Shown here in pieces: positions 10,297 through 22,650 of a stretch of DNA of 64,000 nt; the first letter of the stretch is position 1; each line of letters starts with the position of its first letter. The DNA lies in contig BRKX01000006.1 in NCBI GenBank assembly GCA_026008535.1, positions 34,646,664 to 34,710,663 on the forward strand, read 5' to 3'. The translations under genes and the position numbers were made by a program. The notes beneath the pieces were generated by a model that saw only the letters and a list, made by a program, of their open reading frames with translations, was not told where the DNA came from and ran no database searches. The DNA is from Perilla frutescens (Eukaryota; Streptophyta; Magnoliopsida; Lamiales; Lamiaceae).

Positions 10297-13200
10297 GGCA
10301 AAGTCATCTACGAAAGAGGAGCTCAAGGAAACATTGTCGGAAAAGGTACATTGAATGTCAAACATTTTCCTAAGTTTTAGAATGTCCTGCATGTTGAAGG
10401 ATTGACGGCTAATTTGATCAGTATTAGTCAGCTTTGTGATGATGGTATGCATGTCAAGTTTGATAAAAATACTTGTGAAGTGTTTGACAAACATGACAAA
10501 TGCATAATGTTTGGTAACTGTGCATCTGACAATTGCTACCATGCTAACAAAGATGAAACCTACAACATGACTGTAAATGATGAAACACAGTTGATTCATC
10601 AAAAACTCGGTCATGTGAGCATGGTAAATTTGAAAAAGCTGATTGTGTCTGATGCTGTTTATAGCCTACCGAAACTGAATGTTGATCACGATGCTGTATG
10701 TGGTGCTTGCCAAAAGGGAAAACAGACCAGAATTCCTCACAAAAGCCTGGGTGGTTGTCAAACAACAAGATGTTTTCAACTCTCACACATGGACATCATG
10801 GGACCGGTCGATACAAAAAGTATGAGTGGTAAGAGTTTCATCCTTGTCATTGTTGATGATTTCTCAAGGTATACTTAGGTTGAATTTCTGCAGAAAAAAT
10901 CTGAAACTTTCAAGGTCCTCAAAAGATTATGCCGCACAATGTGTCTGCAATTTGACACCAACATTACATGCGTAAGAACAGATCATGGAAGAGAATTTGA
11001 TAATGCTGCATTCGATGATTTTTGTGAAAGGAAAGGAATACTCCATGAGTATTTAGCTCCGAAAACTCCACAACAAAACGGAGTAGTGGAAAGAAAGAAC
11101 CAAACTCTGCAGGAAATGTCATGTCCATTGTTACAGGCCAAAGGGATTTCAAAGAAGCTTTGGGCTAAAGCTGTTAACACAGCTTGTCACATCAGAAACA
11201 GAGTCTATCTTCGATCACGAAGAAAGGAGACTCCGTATGAACTTCTAAGAGAGAGAAAGACAAATCTCAAATATTTTTATGGGTTTGGATGTATCTGTTA
11301 CATTCTGAATGATAGAGATCACCTTGGAAAGTATGACTCCAAGAGTGACAAAGGATTGTTCTTGGGATATGCTCAAAATAGCAGAGCATATCGGGTTCTT
11401 CATCTAAGAACTAAGGCCGTATAAGAGTCTATCAATGTTGTGTTTGATGATCTTGCAGGCCTGGCAACAAGAACTGAAGAAGATGATGTATCATTTCTCT
11501 TACATGAACCAGATGTTGCTGAAAAGGAGTCTAGTAACGCTGACAAAAGTCCTTTGAAAAGTCCTGATGTCAAATCCAATGTTTCTTCTCCTTCAGTGAA
11601 GGAATCAACATCACCTCAGACACCAGACTTAGACTCCTCATCTGAAAGCGATGATGAACAACTTCTACTGGCTCAGTATGAACCAAGACGTGATCCTTCA
11701 AGGAGAATCAAAAGAAATCACCCAAATTCCCAAATCATCGGGGATGGATCTCAAGGGGTCAAAACCAGAACAAAGAGCTCAGTCGATGTTGCTGAATTGG
11801 TCAAACAAGTTTGCATGTCAACAATTATTAACCTTGTGTCCATATCATGCTTTCTATCGAATATTGAACCTAAAAATGTCAAGGAAGCACTAAAAGATGA
11901 ATTTTGGGTAGAAGCAATGCATGATGAGCTAATTCAGTTTATTTGAAATAATGTGTGGGAATTGGTTCTAAGGCCTGAAAATAAAAATGTTATTGGAACT
12001 AAATGGATTTTTAAGAACAAGACTGATGAGTCTGGTAATGTGGTCAGAAACAAAGTCAGGCTAGTGGCTCAAGGTTATACACAAGTAGAAGGAATAGACT
12101 ATGATGAAACATTCACTTCTGTTGCTAGAATAGAGTCTATCCGTCTCCTACTTGTCATTGCTTGCCACATTGAGTTTACATTGTATCAAATGGATGTCAA
12201 AAGCGTCTTTCTAAATAGCATTTTGAATGAGGAAGCCTATGTTGAACAACTAAAAGGCTTTGAATGTCACGAAAAACCAAACCATGTGCGGAAATTACAC
12301 AAGGCCTTGTATAGGCTTAAACAAGCTCCTAGAGCTTGGTATGCTCGACTTACGGAGTTGTTGATTAACTTTAGTTTTTCAAGAGGCGTGGTTGATAAAA
12401 TATTGTTCATCAAAAGGATTCACAAACACATTACTGTTGCACAAATCTACGTTGATGATATTGTGTTTGGGTCCACTTGTTCTAACCTCCTTAGTGAGTT
12501 TATTGATGCAATGTGCAACACATTTGAGATGAGCATGGTCGGCGAATTGGCCTACTTTCTTGTTCTCCAAATCAAGCAAGATAAAGATGGGATTTTTACA
12601 TCCCAAAGTAAGTATGCCAAAAATCTAATCAAGCACTTTGGACTTGAAGCTGCAAAGCCTATGAAAACACCAATGAGATCCTCTGAAAAACTAAGCAAAG
12701 ACGATGTCAGAGTCAATGTTAATCCAAGAATGTATAGAGGAATGATCGGAAGCTTGCTCTACTTGACTGCCAGCAGACCTGATATCATGTTCAGTGTTGG
12801 AGTATGTGCTAGATACCAAGCTCAACCCAAGGAGTCTCACTTGAAGGCTGTTAAAAAAAATTCGATATGTTGCTGGTACAGTCGACTTTGAAATCAGGTA
12901 TTGTAAAGATACCAACACTAGCCTTATTAGATACAGTGATTCAGACTGGGCAGATGATGTTGATGATAGGAAGAACACAAGTGGTGGTTGCTTCTTTTTG
13001 GGGAGCAATATGGTTTCTTGGTCAAGCAAGAAATAAAATTGCATCTCCTTGTCAACAGCTGAATCCGAATATGTTGCAGCTGCTAGTTATTGTACTCAGT
13101 TGGTGTGGATGAACCAAATGTTGAAGGACTATGGCATGACAAGCTCATCACTTACCTTACTGTGTGATAATGCTAGTGCTATTGAAATTTCTAAGAACCC

Positions 13201-13387
13201 TGTTCAACATTCACGCACTAAGCATATCAACATTCGATATAACTTTATCAGAGACTTGGTGGAAAAGGAGATCATAAACATCAAATATATATCCACTGAG
13301 AATCAAACAGCGGATATTTTTACCAAGCCTCTTGATTTCGAGAGATTTTCTACCTTGAGAAGGTCTCTTGGAATGTGCTCTATTTAA
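10297..13387 (+). pseudogene. Copia C pol (integrase, RT, RNase H; protease lost)
   Basis: Pol remnant. It starts inside the sequence that follows the protease active site in B; the D-S-G motif and second zinc knuckle seen in B (about 45165-45705) are missing. GAG-pre-integrase: HQKLGH and CGACQKGK near 10600-10725. Integrase core: D in SHMDIMGPV, D in RTDHGREF, E in NGVVERKN, with a TAG at about 10876 where B has another codon. RT spans about 11950-12890 with YVDD at 12448-12459 and ALYRLKQAPRAWY upstream. A frameshift near 12860 precedes RNase H (STAESEYVAAAS, LLCDNASAIEIS, ADIFTKPL) ending at 13387. Further stops lie near 11424 and 11945. Not functional. Confidence 0.9.
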
Positions 13388-14023
13388 TTAGTTCTTTCTG
13401 TTTACTGATGTTGAACTCGATGTGAGTTCTTTTTATCAACATCAGTTGTTTATCATATTTGTTCTTTATTTTAGTTATTTCTTTAAGTATAATTCAAGGC
13501 TTACTTAATGAAATTATTATGTTTCTGCTTTTATTTAACAAAATCAGCTACTTGAAATTCTATATCTGTGTTTGTGAATGAAATACCCATAAGTTTATAA
13601 GGTGAATTATAGTTGGGTTTATTCACTGTTTGTCTGTGTTGTAGCTGATATTGTGACCAAGATTGCAGAGAAATGATATACTTCAGAAATTACATGCCTA
13701 GAATTATATTTTTTTGTGTGTGTTTTTTGTTCCATTATTTTATTTATAAAAAACAGAAAATATTTTCGGGCCCACAAAGATTCACTTTTTGAATTTTTGT
13801 GATAAGTACTCGAATTGATAAGGTGTATCCCTATCCACTAGTTTCAAATTATTTAAATATTTTTTGAACAAAAAGTGGATGATGTGACAATTGGGAAGTT
13901 CCGATTTTTGAGGATGAGAGTTATATCAACCCCTTTTTGGATTTTTTATTATTCCTCTCACTCATTTTCTCTCGAAGCCTCTTCGTCTCCCTCTCCATTT
14001 TTCAAGCTCTCGCAGAAATATCA
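13388..14023 (+). other. Spacer between pol and the downstream ORF of Copia C
   Basis: AT-rich, non-coding. The equivalent gap in B is 48781-49193. It could carry a promoter or splice acceptor for the downstream ORF, but no clear motif is visible. Confidence 0.5.
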
Positions 14024-15954
14024 ATGGCGGAACCTAAAGATCTCACTACCATGTTCGAGATGATGAAACAAATGTTCGAGAAGATGATGGAGACACCTCC
14101 TCTGCTTCAACACTAGCCGGAACTTCAGTCCTCACTCCCTCTGCTACATCTACTCCAGCAGCAACTGCAACAGCAGAAGGTGCTTCAGAGGAACCAAAAT
14201 TAGAATCAGTGGAACTCTCTTCTCCGACAACAGTACATGCAACCCCTGACATGGAAGAAGAAGATGCACCGGACTCTACCTTGGTGCTAAACCCTACTTC
14301 TCTTCAACAAGTAAATCTTGGTAAAGAATGTGACCCTATTGATCCAGATTTAGGGTTACACACTCGAGCTCTCACTGAGAGAAAGAAGAATTATCTTACT
14401 CGCAAGTCGAAGCGACTTCACAGTCAATAGGAACAGGTCAAGGTGGAAGTTGGTGAAGAGACAACCAAGAAGGCAAGAAAAACTTTGCAAACAGAGAAAA
14501 TACCCATGCACTCTCTTAGAGATGAGTCCGAAGAAGAAGAGAATCCACCAGAAAAACCCTCAGAGGAAGTCGGGGATGATGTGATTGCTGATGTTGTACA
14601 TCAAGAAGAACTTCAGACTACTGATGCTGAAGGTGGTGTTTCTGCCAAGCCTGCGCCTTCAAGAACAAAGGAAAGCAAAGAGCTCCCTCTGATTCGAAAA
14701 AGAAGGCCACATCTCCAAACCCCTCTCAAGAAATGGTCTCCTCCGGCATAGCTAGACAGATTGTCACCCCCTCACCTTCACAGTTTGGTGATGTCAAAGA
14801 TGAAGTCAACTCAGGTGACTCAGATCCAGTCTACCCTCCAGGTTTCCCTCATAATGTTTTTTCTGCTTTTAGTAAAACTTTTTACTCTAAGCATGCTAAG
14901 TCCCTACATCAGTCTATTGTCCTTCGACCTATGAGAGTTGAAAAGTAAATAGATGTTCTTAGCTTTAAAAAATATGGGATGGATGTTTTCTTGAAAGAGA
15001 GGGATCTCTGGAAATCTGTGACTGTTTTGTCTTCATTTGAACCTGATGTTGTTGTTGAGTTTTATTTAAATGTTTCTCCTGAGATGGGTGATATATCTAA
15101 GAGCAAATATGGGAAAATCTATGTGAGGGATAAGGTTTACAGTTTTAACCTCATGCTGATCAACAAGTTTTTAGGTCTGGGCTGTGATTCTGATGTTGTT
15201 AGCCTGGATATTATTGATGATGTTGTGTCGACTGTGACTAGTGGTTTGGTGTCGAAGTGGACAAATAAAATTTCCACTTCAAAACTCACCTTCTTTTACA
15301 TCGTTTTACACAAATTAATTGTGTATAATTGGTTGCATACCACTAATTCTTCAGTCCTCACTGTTGATCAAGATGTGTTGCTCTTCAAGCTTGGAACCAA
15401 AATCCCCTTTAATCTCGGAGAATGCATTTTTGACTATATGCTCAAAGCCGCAGCCAAGTCAAACACTATCAGCATCCTGCCATTTCCCCGCCTCATCTAT
15501 GCTATCCTCATTGAACAAGGCATAAAGCCCAGCAAAAAGAAGATAGTCACTGAAACCTCGACTATCTCCATCATCAAGCCAAAAGGCAATGAAGATCGTG
15601 TGATTGATCTTCCTTACACCTCTGTTCTAAGCTCAGCTTCTGCTTCAATAGATGTTGTTTAGGATGTTGCTGCAGAGACCGCTCTTTTCCTTGCTCTTTT
15701 AGAAAGTGATATAGCAAGTGCTTCCTCACACTTGGTGACTGTTTCTGTGCAGGTCTTAAATTCTTATATTTCACAGATGGATTCATTGATTCATCAAAGC
15801 ACAGTTCTCACCAATGCTATGCTAAGCTTCGTTAAGCTCTATGAGGAACTCTTTCTACACAAAAAGGGGGAGTAGCTGTTGGTGATGGTGGCGATGTTAA
15901 ACTGGAGAAGACCGGGAAGTCCGTGGCCAAAGGGAAGGGCAAAAAGAAAATTTA
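14024..15954 (+). pseudogene. Downstream ('env-position') ORF of Copia C, broken
   Basis: Homologous to 49194-50921 of B. The start ATG at 14024 gives a Met-rich N-terminus (MFEMMKQMFEKMM). The frame stops at 14114-14116 but continues in another frame as a Ser/Thr/Ala/Pro-rich, then acidic stretch containing RKSKRLH. The central domain (14979-15662) starts GMDVFLKERDLWKSV and includes IYVRDKVYSF, resembling the 'putative plant transposon protein' family found downstream of pol in many plant elements. The C-terminal part ends in a Lys-rich tail (AKGKGKKKI, stop at 15952-15954). No signal peptide or membrane helix is evident. At least four breaks are present. Function unknown. Confidence 0.7.
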
Positions 15955-16787
15955 AATTTTCTTTGTCAAAAATAATTTTATTTCATGTTTATGTGTTGTG
16001 CTGGACACAAGCTTGTTTCGGATGTGTTTATGTTGGTCCCGGATGAGTCGATGTCAGTTTAGAGGGGGGGTGAATAAACTGATACAAAAACTTTACTTCA
16101 CATGCGGAATGATAAGGACCCTTGACTCGCTTAGCAACTTATCTATGCACAAATCAGTTGAGCACTTTTTAGACAGCTTGGGTGCAGATTGTGTGAGCTT
16201 GTGTACAGTTCAAAGATATGCGAGTATAAGCAAAACAGTACAGCACACAGATGATTTATAGAGGTTCGAAGTCTCAAACTTCTACGTCCTTTCTTCCTTC
16301 CGCAGAAGGGCAACTCCACTATATAACTTGAGTTTCTTTACAAATTATAAAATGAAGGACAATTGGCTGAACCTAGTAACTGCTCGCTACCTCAGCGGGT
16401 CGACGACTCACACTTGCAGTCCCTAACTGCTTGCTAGGAAGGTAGGTGCTATTGACGTCTTTACAAGGTTTTAGATCTCTTTCGATCTTCAAGAGGTTAG
16501 TCTTGGACAGTGAATATCAACTGATGTGCTCCTTCAATTGAGCTGGGTAGTTGATGTGTGTATTGCTGGAACTGAGAAGGTTGCTCTGGTTGGATTATCA
16601 ACAGCTAGCTGAATGCTTTGATTCTGTGGATTCTTCTTCTCAGTTGGACTCTCGCAGGTTTAGCAAATGCTGAACTTGAGCTATGTGGGAGGGAGAAAGA
16701 AAGCTCAGTTGTAAGTTGAAACACTTTGAATGAAGGTTTTAAGAATGAAAGTCGCGAAAAGTCCTCTGAAAACTTTAATTCACTCGT

Positions 16788-16797
16788 CTTTTATAGA
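16788..16797 (-). promoter_or_regulatory. TATA box of the Copia D LTR
   Basis: On the minus strand TCTATAAAAG, conserved in the other LTR at 40791-40800. It places U3 between 17719 and here. Confidence 0.6.
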
Positions 16798-16894
16798 GGA
16801 GTGATTTTGTGACCGTTGAGTTCCATTGATCGGTGGCTCTGTTGGTTCATCAATGGCAGATGGTCTTTATGATCATTGGAGCTTTTGGTTGAAG

Positions 16895-17190
16895 TAGCCG
16901 TTGCTTTGCCAATCGATCTCTGTTGGATATTTAATTTCAGTAGCCGTTGCTTTGCCAATCGATCTCTGTTGGATATTTAATTCCAGGATCTCCACTGGAG
17001 CATTTATTCCAAGATCTTCATTTGAGCATTAACTCCAGGACTCTCTGGATGGTGGTTCTGAGCTCCAGTTTAGCAAGTTTGAGTTCCAGTTGGCAGTTCT
17101 GAGCTTGTCTGCTTAGTTCGGCTATCACTCTAGTTTGGCAGTTCTGAGTTTATCTGCTTAGTTCGGCTATCACTCAAGTTTGGCAGTCCT
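16895..17190 (-). repeat. Tandem repeats in U3 of Copia D
   Basis: A unit of about 54 bp (with GTTGCTTTGCCAATCGATC) occurs twice at about 16895-16995. A unit of about 45 bp (with TTGGCAGTTCTGAGC and TTAGTTCGGCTATCACTC) occurs about three times at 17085-17190. Both arrays recur in the right LTR (about 40895-41200). They lie 100-400 bp upstream of the TATA box on the coding strand. Confidence 0.7.
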
Positions 17191-17719
17191 GAGCTTCTTC
17201 CTCCAGTTCGACTGATCACAAGTTGTTGAATAGCTTGTCAGTTCGACTATTCTTTCTTGAGCTTTCTTGTCAGCTTAACTGATCACAAGCTGTTGGCTAG
17301 CTTGTCAGTTTGACTGATCTTTCTCGAGCTTTCTCGTCAGATGTTTGCTTGTTTTCTCCTACAAGCTGGCTGACTTCAGTTCTGGCCTTTGATTGATTCG
17401 TCTGTCTACTTCAGTTTGGCTGAAGTTAAGTTTGACCATCAGCTAGATACTTCCAGTCTTCAGTTAAACTGATCTCTTTTCAGTTTCTTCAGTCTTGTTG
17501 ATTTTTCTCTCAGCTCAGCTGACTTAGCTGTCAGTTTGTTTTGACTGGTTCGACTCTTTTAACCCTCAGTTAGATTGAGTTATGACTGGTTAGCGTATCC
17601 TTCCAGCTCTGGATTGGTCAGCTCAGATCTACAGCTTGGATCTTGGTCAGTTTTTCAGGAATAGTTTTGACATCTCATCAAAACCTTATCTAGGGGTTCC
17701 TTGATATTTTTTCCTAACA

Positions 17720-17736
17720 ATTTCTCCCTTTTTGAT
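17720..17736 (-). other. Polypurine tract of Copia D
   Basis: The minus strand reads AAAAAGGGAGAAATT immediately before the 3' LTR, the plus-strand priming site for reverse transcription. Confidence 0.7.
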
Positions 17737-18062
17737 GATGTCAAAACCTTGTCAATGATGATGGAAAAACTGCAAATGTTCGTCTAAGAGACATGCTGTG
17801 ACTCGCTTATAGGCAAAGCTTGATATCAGAGCAAGTTAGAGCAGGAATTCAAGTATCAGAGCATACTTTCATTTTAAACATACTTTCATTTTGAACTATC
17901 AGAGCATGATTATCAAGGTATCAGGGAATGTGCATAAGCATGAGCAAGGCTTGATGTGATATTGAAGCATGATATTGAAATATTAGAGCAGAGCATATAA
18001 CTTTTAATATCATAGCTATCATATCAGCTCTTAATAGTAGATAGAACTACTACTTCACTTCC

Positions 18063-19771
18063 TCAGCTGCTTTTTCTTTTCCTGCTTGATTCTCCTTTTT
18101 CTTTAACTCCATGTGTTCTCCAAGCTTCTCCCTGAAGCTGATCTTCCCCCTCAAGTTGTACTTCTCTTTGGATCTGCTCCCAAAGAGTTAAATTTTCATC
18201 ATCATACCTTCTATCTTCCCCCTTTTTGGCATCATCCAAAAGGGTAAACTGGTGTAGATCGTATGATGGCAATGATAGATTTGGCAAGAAGATGAATGCA
18301 GTTGCCAAGTTATCATCACAGACTGATGGAACTGAAGAGATGGGCATGGGCGAAGAGAACCATGCAGAAGCTTCGTCAGTCATCATGAACTGACCACGAT
18401 TAGTGGTGAGAGAGAGAGATCTTTCTCTCTGAATTCCACGGATGCCAGGTTGGTGAAGATCTCATCATTTGAGGCGATTGGTACGTCTTTAATAAATGGG
18501 GTGCAGGAGGAGTTGGCTGGCTCATTGTCTGGAAGAGGAGCATCGGCTGGTACGCTGTACTGGATTCGTTTGATTATTGAATCCATTATTTTCAAGAGCG
18601 TTGGCGGTGAGCAGAGTGGATGGTTCATCCAATTTCTACTCCAGTGGCCTTCGTTGATCCAGAAGAAGGATCCACGAGTGCAGATGAGGTGGAACATGGT
18701 GGAATCATCGATTTGAAATCTCCAGAGATGATACTGGAGGTATCTTCTCAAGTGCTCGAATAATGAGGAGTTGTTGCCCTCAATTAGACTGAAACAGCTT
18801 CGTAGCTGATGGTCGAGAACTTCCTCAAACTCATCCTCAAATAAGTCACGATGGACTGAGGTGAGTGGTTGTGAGCTGGCGGGTATTGTAGACTGATCGC
18901 TCAGTCTAGAGAGATGCTCACTCTCAATTAACAACTGCCTTTCATCTGAGGAGCTGGCAGTTGCGACCAACGGTCTCTTTCCACAACTTAAGTCGGCAGT
19001 TCCTGATTGTTGCGATTTCTTCGGGACTGGATGACAGTAGATGGTTGGGAGCATATCCCTTCGTCCGATTGGCTCTCCGATTGGAATTGTCTCGTCAAAT
19101 TGACTCAGAATGATGTGGCTTATGCGACCCATAAACCCAACATTCTCTCGGAATGCGCCAGTTGTCGGATCATATTCTGCTCGGTCTACATTTTTTCGCA
19201 ATTGAGCAAGAATGAAGGAAGCCCAGTTAGCTTTGCATCTGAGGAATAGAGCGGCCGTTAGATGAGCTTTGAGTTCGGAGAACTGGACCGTCTCAAAGTT
19301 TCCGTGCAGGATGTGACCTGCGATATCCAGGAGTTGGATGATCTCACTAGGCAGACTTTCCTTCAACTTGTGTGAGCAGTCGTGGTGGTGCACGTATGGA
19401 TGTTTCCATAGACTCCACAGTGCATATTTGCTCGGAAGTTCTAGATCCAGCACGACTTGGCCTTCGCCGGGGAGGAGTGTAGACATCATAGTGTCTTTCG
19501 TCACCGTTATGACTTGGTTCTGAACGGTGGAGATGATGTTGTTGCCGGAGACGGTTGCATTGTGGTAGAACTCCGCAACATGGGTGGGTAGATTCTTGAC
19601 TGGCATGATCGTCAATAATAGCAAGAACCCAGTTTCCTCCAATGGGCGAAAGATCCTTTGATATTTCTCTGGACCTAGGCATGCGTGAAGAAGCTCTAGG
19701 TTAAGAGTCTTGTCTTTCTTCAGCTTGCTTACTAGCGACTTGACATTCACCATCTGAAATGAAGGTTTCAT
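18063..19771 (-). pseudogene. Downstream ORF, copy 1 of Copia D
   Basis: Last of three related ORFs on the minus strand. The 462-codon frame (19771-18383) has an N-terminal domain of about 230 residues: THVAEFYHNATVSG, then VQNQVITVTKDTMMSTLLPG, then CKANWASFILAQLRKNVD and VGFMGRISHIIL. After a Ser-rich linker comes an aromatic C-terminal segment (LFEHLRRYLQYHLWRF, then SFFWINEGHWSRNW). A frame change at the ATGA overlap (18383-18386) leads into a tail ending SSRKRKSS. The same blocks occur in copies 2 and 3. This copy has the longest uninterrupted frame and the most divergent sequence. Function unknown; nuclear localisation is only suggested by the basic tail. Confidence 0.65.
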
Positions 19772-20431
19772 TTCTGCAAAGAAATGGTTGCGTTACATTT
19801 GCAAGTGCTCTGGTTAGGCGATATCAATGCAAGGGGAGAGAGAGATTTTGCAGATGATCTAAGCCTTCATCTCCTTGCATATATATATTCAGCTCTGCAT
19901 GCATTGATCGAGGACATTCGATTGCTATCTTAGCTGATCAGCTATCTGATTTGATGGATGATTAGCTGAATAAATGATGCATGCATCCCATTCGTCTAAT
20001 TGTGAAGCAACTTTATGATCATGTGGCTGAGAGAGAGCAAATTTAAAAATGGGGTGGTTGCCATAAATAGCAAAGTATTTTCTGCAGATTTTTCTATTTA
20101 TATCTCATAGATAATCATTCCCTCCTTTTCACCTTTGTGGAGTCTATTTAATATCAACACAGAGATATTAATGGCAACTTGTGAGAGAGGACCCCATTTT
20201 CAAATTGTAACCGTTGGATGTAATATAAGGAATTTTATAATCACAACGGAAACAATTAAGTTAAGGTAAGCTTGAGGATTAAGAAAAACTTATCCTGAGT
20301 CAGTTAGGATACAGTCCAACTGATTGGCTTGATGATTCAGCGGTTGGATGATCAGTTTCATCACGTTTCCAGTTGCCGCTGATGAGCTGACTTTGAGGCT
20401 CTAACTGAACTGAATTGATCAGTTCGTTTGG

Positions 20432-22324
20432 TCAGTTGCTTGGCCTTCTTTGAGTCAGTTTCTTCTTCTTGAAGGGCCGAACTGGACTAGCTGCACTGCT
20501 TCCTTTCGAGCAGTTTGATCGCTTTTTCGTCGATGCAGATGCGGTTTTGTTCTTTGGCAGTTCGGGCCTTGCCGTCCTCCTGGCTTGGTGAAGTTGCTGA
20601 ATGGAAACTGATGAGTTTTTCATCCTTTGATTAAGGGATTGTGAAATTCCCTTCGGTGACTGTCTGAACTGATCAATGTTCAGAATCAGTTGCACGCCTT
20701 TTGAGCTGGATTTGAGTAGAGGAGTGACATTGCTCTTGGATAGGAGACTTGGTGATGTGGCAGTATCCTCATCATCACTATCTCTTTCATCATCATGCCT
20801 TTGATTCTTCCGAGGAGCCATGACTTCAGTATGTGATAGATGTGGTTCTATCCACTCTGTGGCAGTTGGAGTTCGTCGTGATGGCTCAGATGACTGACTT
20901 GATAAATCATCAAAGTTCAGTTTTCGGCAGAGGGAGCCAGTTGGGCAGTCGACTGATTGATTTGCAACCACAGCTCCTTGAGGCATGATGCTGGTTTTGA
21001 ATTCAGCTAACAAGGCAGCTGCTGGAATTTTGTTGGCGAGCCTGTGATTGATGATGTGCTGAACTTACACAATGGTTGGAGGGAATGGATTTGACGATCC
21101 TATCCATTTAATGCTCCAAGTTTCTTCACGTTGCCAGTAGCTCATGCCATGAAAGGAAGTTAGCAGAAAATGAGACTGGATGGACATAGAATGTCTCCAG
21201 TTGTACCAATAGAATTACCGGTGGAGTTGTTTGAACAACTCTTGGTCACGTTGTGCAACAGAAGTGAAGTGCATGAGAAGAAGATTAGTCACTTCCTTTT
21301 GTGCACTTTTGACTACATATTCACCACTATAGAAGGTGCGAATATTTTCTTCAGTCAGCTGAAGGGGAGGGCATGTGCTTCTGAAGTAGTCAGCTCCATA
21401 ATTTAATTGAGGGATTCCGATCAATGGAATAAGCTCATCTGGATCAAAGCAAACCTGGAAATCAACTGGTGATCCGTTCTTTGATTTCGGAGAATGAACG
21501 GCGTTGGCAGTTGAATTGCTCGAAGTGATGTTGCTCGTCTTTGCCTTGGCTCTTCATTTCTTTCTGAGTGACTGAAGATGGGCATTTCCCTTCTTAGGAA
21601 TCCAGTCAGAGATGAGGACTGGTAGTGCTTCGTCACTTGGAAGATTCAGCAGGTCTTCAATCATTTTGCTCATCCTTAGAACAAGTCCTACCTTGGACTC
21701 AAATTTGCCAGATTTCTTCGAGTCAGAGGCCTTGACGACTTGATGCTTGAATTGTTGGAAGACAAATTCTGCCCAGTTTGTTTGTCGTCCTTCAGCAAGG
21801 TGAATCATAACCTTGTATCTCTCTTGGGTGAGTTGACTCAAGCTTCCAATTGCCCCGAACATCATCTTGTTCGTTATGTCGAGTAGAACGTCATACTCGG
21901 GCTTTAGATCAGTTTTAGCTGTCATAAAACTGAATTGCTTGTTGCAGGTGGGAGCTTTCCATTCTCTCCAGTATGATTCTGCAGGTTCCTTCAGTTCTTG
22001 AATGGATGATCCTTTCCGTGGAAGTTGGAAGACATCTGCAATTGTTCTTTCAGTGATTTGGAGTAGCTGTCCTTGAATCACTGATGGCACTGTCTTTCCA
22101 TCTGCAGACAGTTTTGCTTGAAGCAAAAACTCACTCACCAAATTTTGTCTGAAGAACTTTGGTGGTGTTTCTAGGTAGTGAAAAATTCCTATCTTGTGAA
22201 GATTTGACAGAAGGGTTGGGTTGTTTGATTCATTTAGAATCAACTGAAATTTCTTCCTTTCTAGGAATTTATCTCTTAGTAGTTGCTCTTTGAAGGAATT
22301 TAAAGATCTGGGTAATTCGGCCAT
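20432..22324 (-). pseudogene. Downstream ORF, copy 2 of Copia D
   Basis: The N-terminal domain is open from ATG 22324 to 21554: LVSEFLLQAKLSADG, VIQGQLLQITERTIADVFQLP, MMFGAIGSLSQL, NWAEFVFQQFKHQV, VGLVLRMSKMI. A frameshift near 21550 follows. The C-terminal domain (21424 to about 21065) contains GADYFRSTCPP, ELFKQLHR, an in-frame stop (21212-21214), then FYWYNWRH and FHGMSYWQREETWS. It continues in the same frame past another stop near 21065 into a Ser/Lys-rich tail (21013-20432) ending RPFKKKKLTQRRPSN. Closest to copy 3 in the C-terminal domain. Confidence 0.65.
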
Positions 22325-22650
22325 CTTTGGGGTTGGCTGAAATTTTGGGGGATTTCAAGAGCTTTTGAGAGCATAGGAGGGGTATTTCTTAGAGGCTTAC
22401 AAGAGAGGATTTTTTTTATGAGTGATTGGGCAGGCTCATAAATCTGATGGTTGGAATGGTACTGGCCCTGGCCTCTTTTATTTTGGTCGTTGGCATTTAA
22501 TGACTTTGAAACGTGTCATTCTTTTGCAACGGTCAAAATATTCAAAATAAATGCTGAGTCGACATTTATTTGAAAGTCAAAAGATAATCTTTTTATAGAT
22601 CAAATAGAATGTTGACAAACTGAGTTACAAGAAGTAAACTTAGGGCTTTC

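Larger units (their letters stand above)
16031..17719 (-). repeat. 3' LTR of Copia D
   Basis: Plus-strand view TGTTGGTCCCGG ... TTTTTCCTAACA, 1689 bp. It matches the split right-hand LTR, but lacks about 65 bp present near 41615-41680 and retains about 305 bp (16391-16695) lost from the right copy. Confidence 0.9.
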
